This document shows, in pieces, positions 63,603 through 64,000 of a stretch of 64,000 bases of DNA. Below the pieces are notes generated by a model that saw nothing but the letters and a program-made list of their open reading frames with translations, searched no databases and was not told the DNA's origin. Origin of the DNA: an uncultured Alistipes sp. (GTDB lineage Bacteria; Bacteroidota; Bacteroidia; Bacteroidales; Rikenellaceae). Position 1 is the first letter of the stretch. The number at the start of each line of letters is the position of its first letter. Both the position numbers and the translations under genes were made by a program. Where the stretch lies: the NCBI RefSeq assembly GCF_963931675.1, contig NZ_OZ007039.1, forward strand, positions 433,657 to 497,656. The letters are read 5' to 3'.

Positions 63603-64000
63603 ATGCCGAAAATTTCAATGCGGGCCGTCGAGATGCCGGCCTCTCCGATACGCAAACTCGTTCCGCTGGCCGATGCGGCCCGTGCGCGGGGGATCAAGAT
63701 CTACCACCTGAATATCGGGCAACCGGACCTTCCGACGCCGCAGGTGGGGCTCGACGCCCTGAAGCACATCGACCGTAAGGTCCTGGAATACAGCCCGAGC
63801 GAAGGCTATCGGTCGCTGCGCGAGAAACTGGTCACCTATTACGATCAGTATCAGATCAAACTCAGCCCCGAAGAGATCATCGTCACCACGGGGGGTTCCG
63901 AAGCCGTTCTGTTCGCCTTCATGACCTGCCTCAACCCGGGCGACGAGATCATCGTCCCCGAACCGGCCTACGCCAACTACATGGCCTTCGCCATCTCGGC
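63603..64000 (+). CDS. class I/II aminotransferase, 5' part (runs off the window)
   Basis: The first 132 codons of a PLP-dependent fold-type I aminotransferase. The start ATG at 63603 gives MPKISMRAVEMPASPIRKLV; the AspC/AraT-like blocks YHLNIGQPDLPTPQ, YSPSEGYRSLREKLVTYYDQ, EEIIVTTGGSEAVLFAF and GDEIIVPEPAYANY are readable. The PLP-lysine lies beyond the window. The amino-acid substrate cannot be inferred. The ~145 bp between the HU gene and this start hold no gene. Confidence 0.92.
   Translation, partial: MPKISMRAVEMPASPIRKLVPLADAARARGIKIYHLNIGQPDLPTPQVGLDALKHIDRKVLEYSPSEGYRSLREKLVTYYDQYQIKLSPEEIIVTTGGSEAVLFAFMTCLNPGDEIIVPEPAYANYMAFAIS

Overview
The window looks like a chromosomal segment of a gut Bacteroidales bacterium, most likely a GC-rich lineage such as Alistipes (Rikenellaceae). 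Support comes from two SusC/SusD-type polysaccharide utilisation loci (PULs), an ECF-sigma/FecR pair, DUF4290 and DUF6377 proteins, Bacteroidetes-type promoters (TTTG, about 19-20 nt, TAnnTTTG) and a GC-rich housekeeping block. The genus is an inference; there is no rRNA in the window.

Layout. (1) 1-2094 is an edge of AT-rich, apparently non-coding DNA with an intact IS256-family element (517-1908) flanked by the 8-bp target duplication TACAAACG. (2) 2095-19719, all on the minus strand, is PUL 1. In transcription order it holds SusC (with an STN domain), SusD, a SusE/F-like lipoprotein, a GH27-like enzyme, GH20, an unassigned alpha/alpha-toroid enzyme, a GH123-like (DUF4091) enzyme, GH97, an ECF sigma factor and FecR. 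The enzymes together suggest a host glycan with terminal or internal alpha-Gal and beta-GalNAc/GlcNAc, for example a globo-series glycan. (3) 19720-27986 is a scarred junction zone. It has a promoter followed by the 3' tail of a GH3 gene, a six-hairpin glycosidase, an esterase cut at its last codons by an IS4-family element, a calcineurin/PQQ-propeller fusion protein, and an ORF in which a truncated tyrosine integrase is fused in frame to the C-terminal half of a GNAT acetyltransferase. (4) 27987-42075 (minus) is PUL 2: a FnIII/GLUG lipoprotein, a phosphoesterase lipoprotein, SusC, SusD, a DUF1735/discoidin lipoprotein and a GH2 enzyme. It is followed by a divergent plus-strand operon (42547-46275) with an EEP-fold phosphatase, a GlpT/UhpT-like MFS transporter and an alpha/alpha glycosidase. 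A DUF6377-type membrane regulator (46379-48034) faces that operon. The density of phosphatases and the organophosphate-type transporter hint at a phosphorylated glycan.

(5) 48459-64000 is GC-rich housekeeping DNA: initiator tRNA-Met, a five-gene heterodisulfide-reductase/Qmo-like electron-transfer operon, folA, thyA, lpxH, a DUF4369/thioredoxin-fold lipoprotein without catalytic cysteines, a DUF4290 gene, an NtrC-like regulator lacking a DNA-binding domain, a phosphoglycolate-phosphatase-like HAD gene, an NhaC-type antiporter, fabI, tRNA-Ser(UGA), an HU-family gene and the start of a class I/II aminotransferase.

The strongest candidates for something not yet described are the GH97/GH27/GH20/GH123 locus with its regulators at the operon end, the phosphatase-rich PUL 2 neighbourhood, the integrase-GNAT chimera, and the recently duplicated binding module in the GH27-like protein. 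All family calls are by eye from translated sequence; no database search was run.
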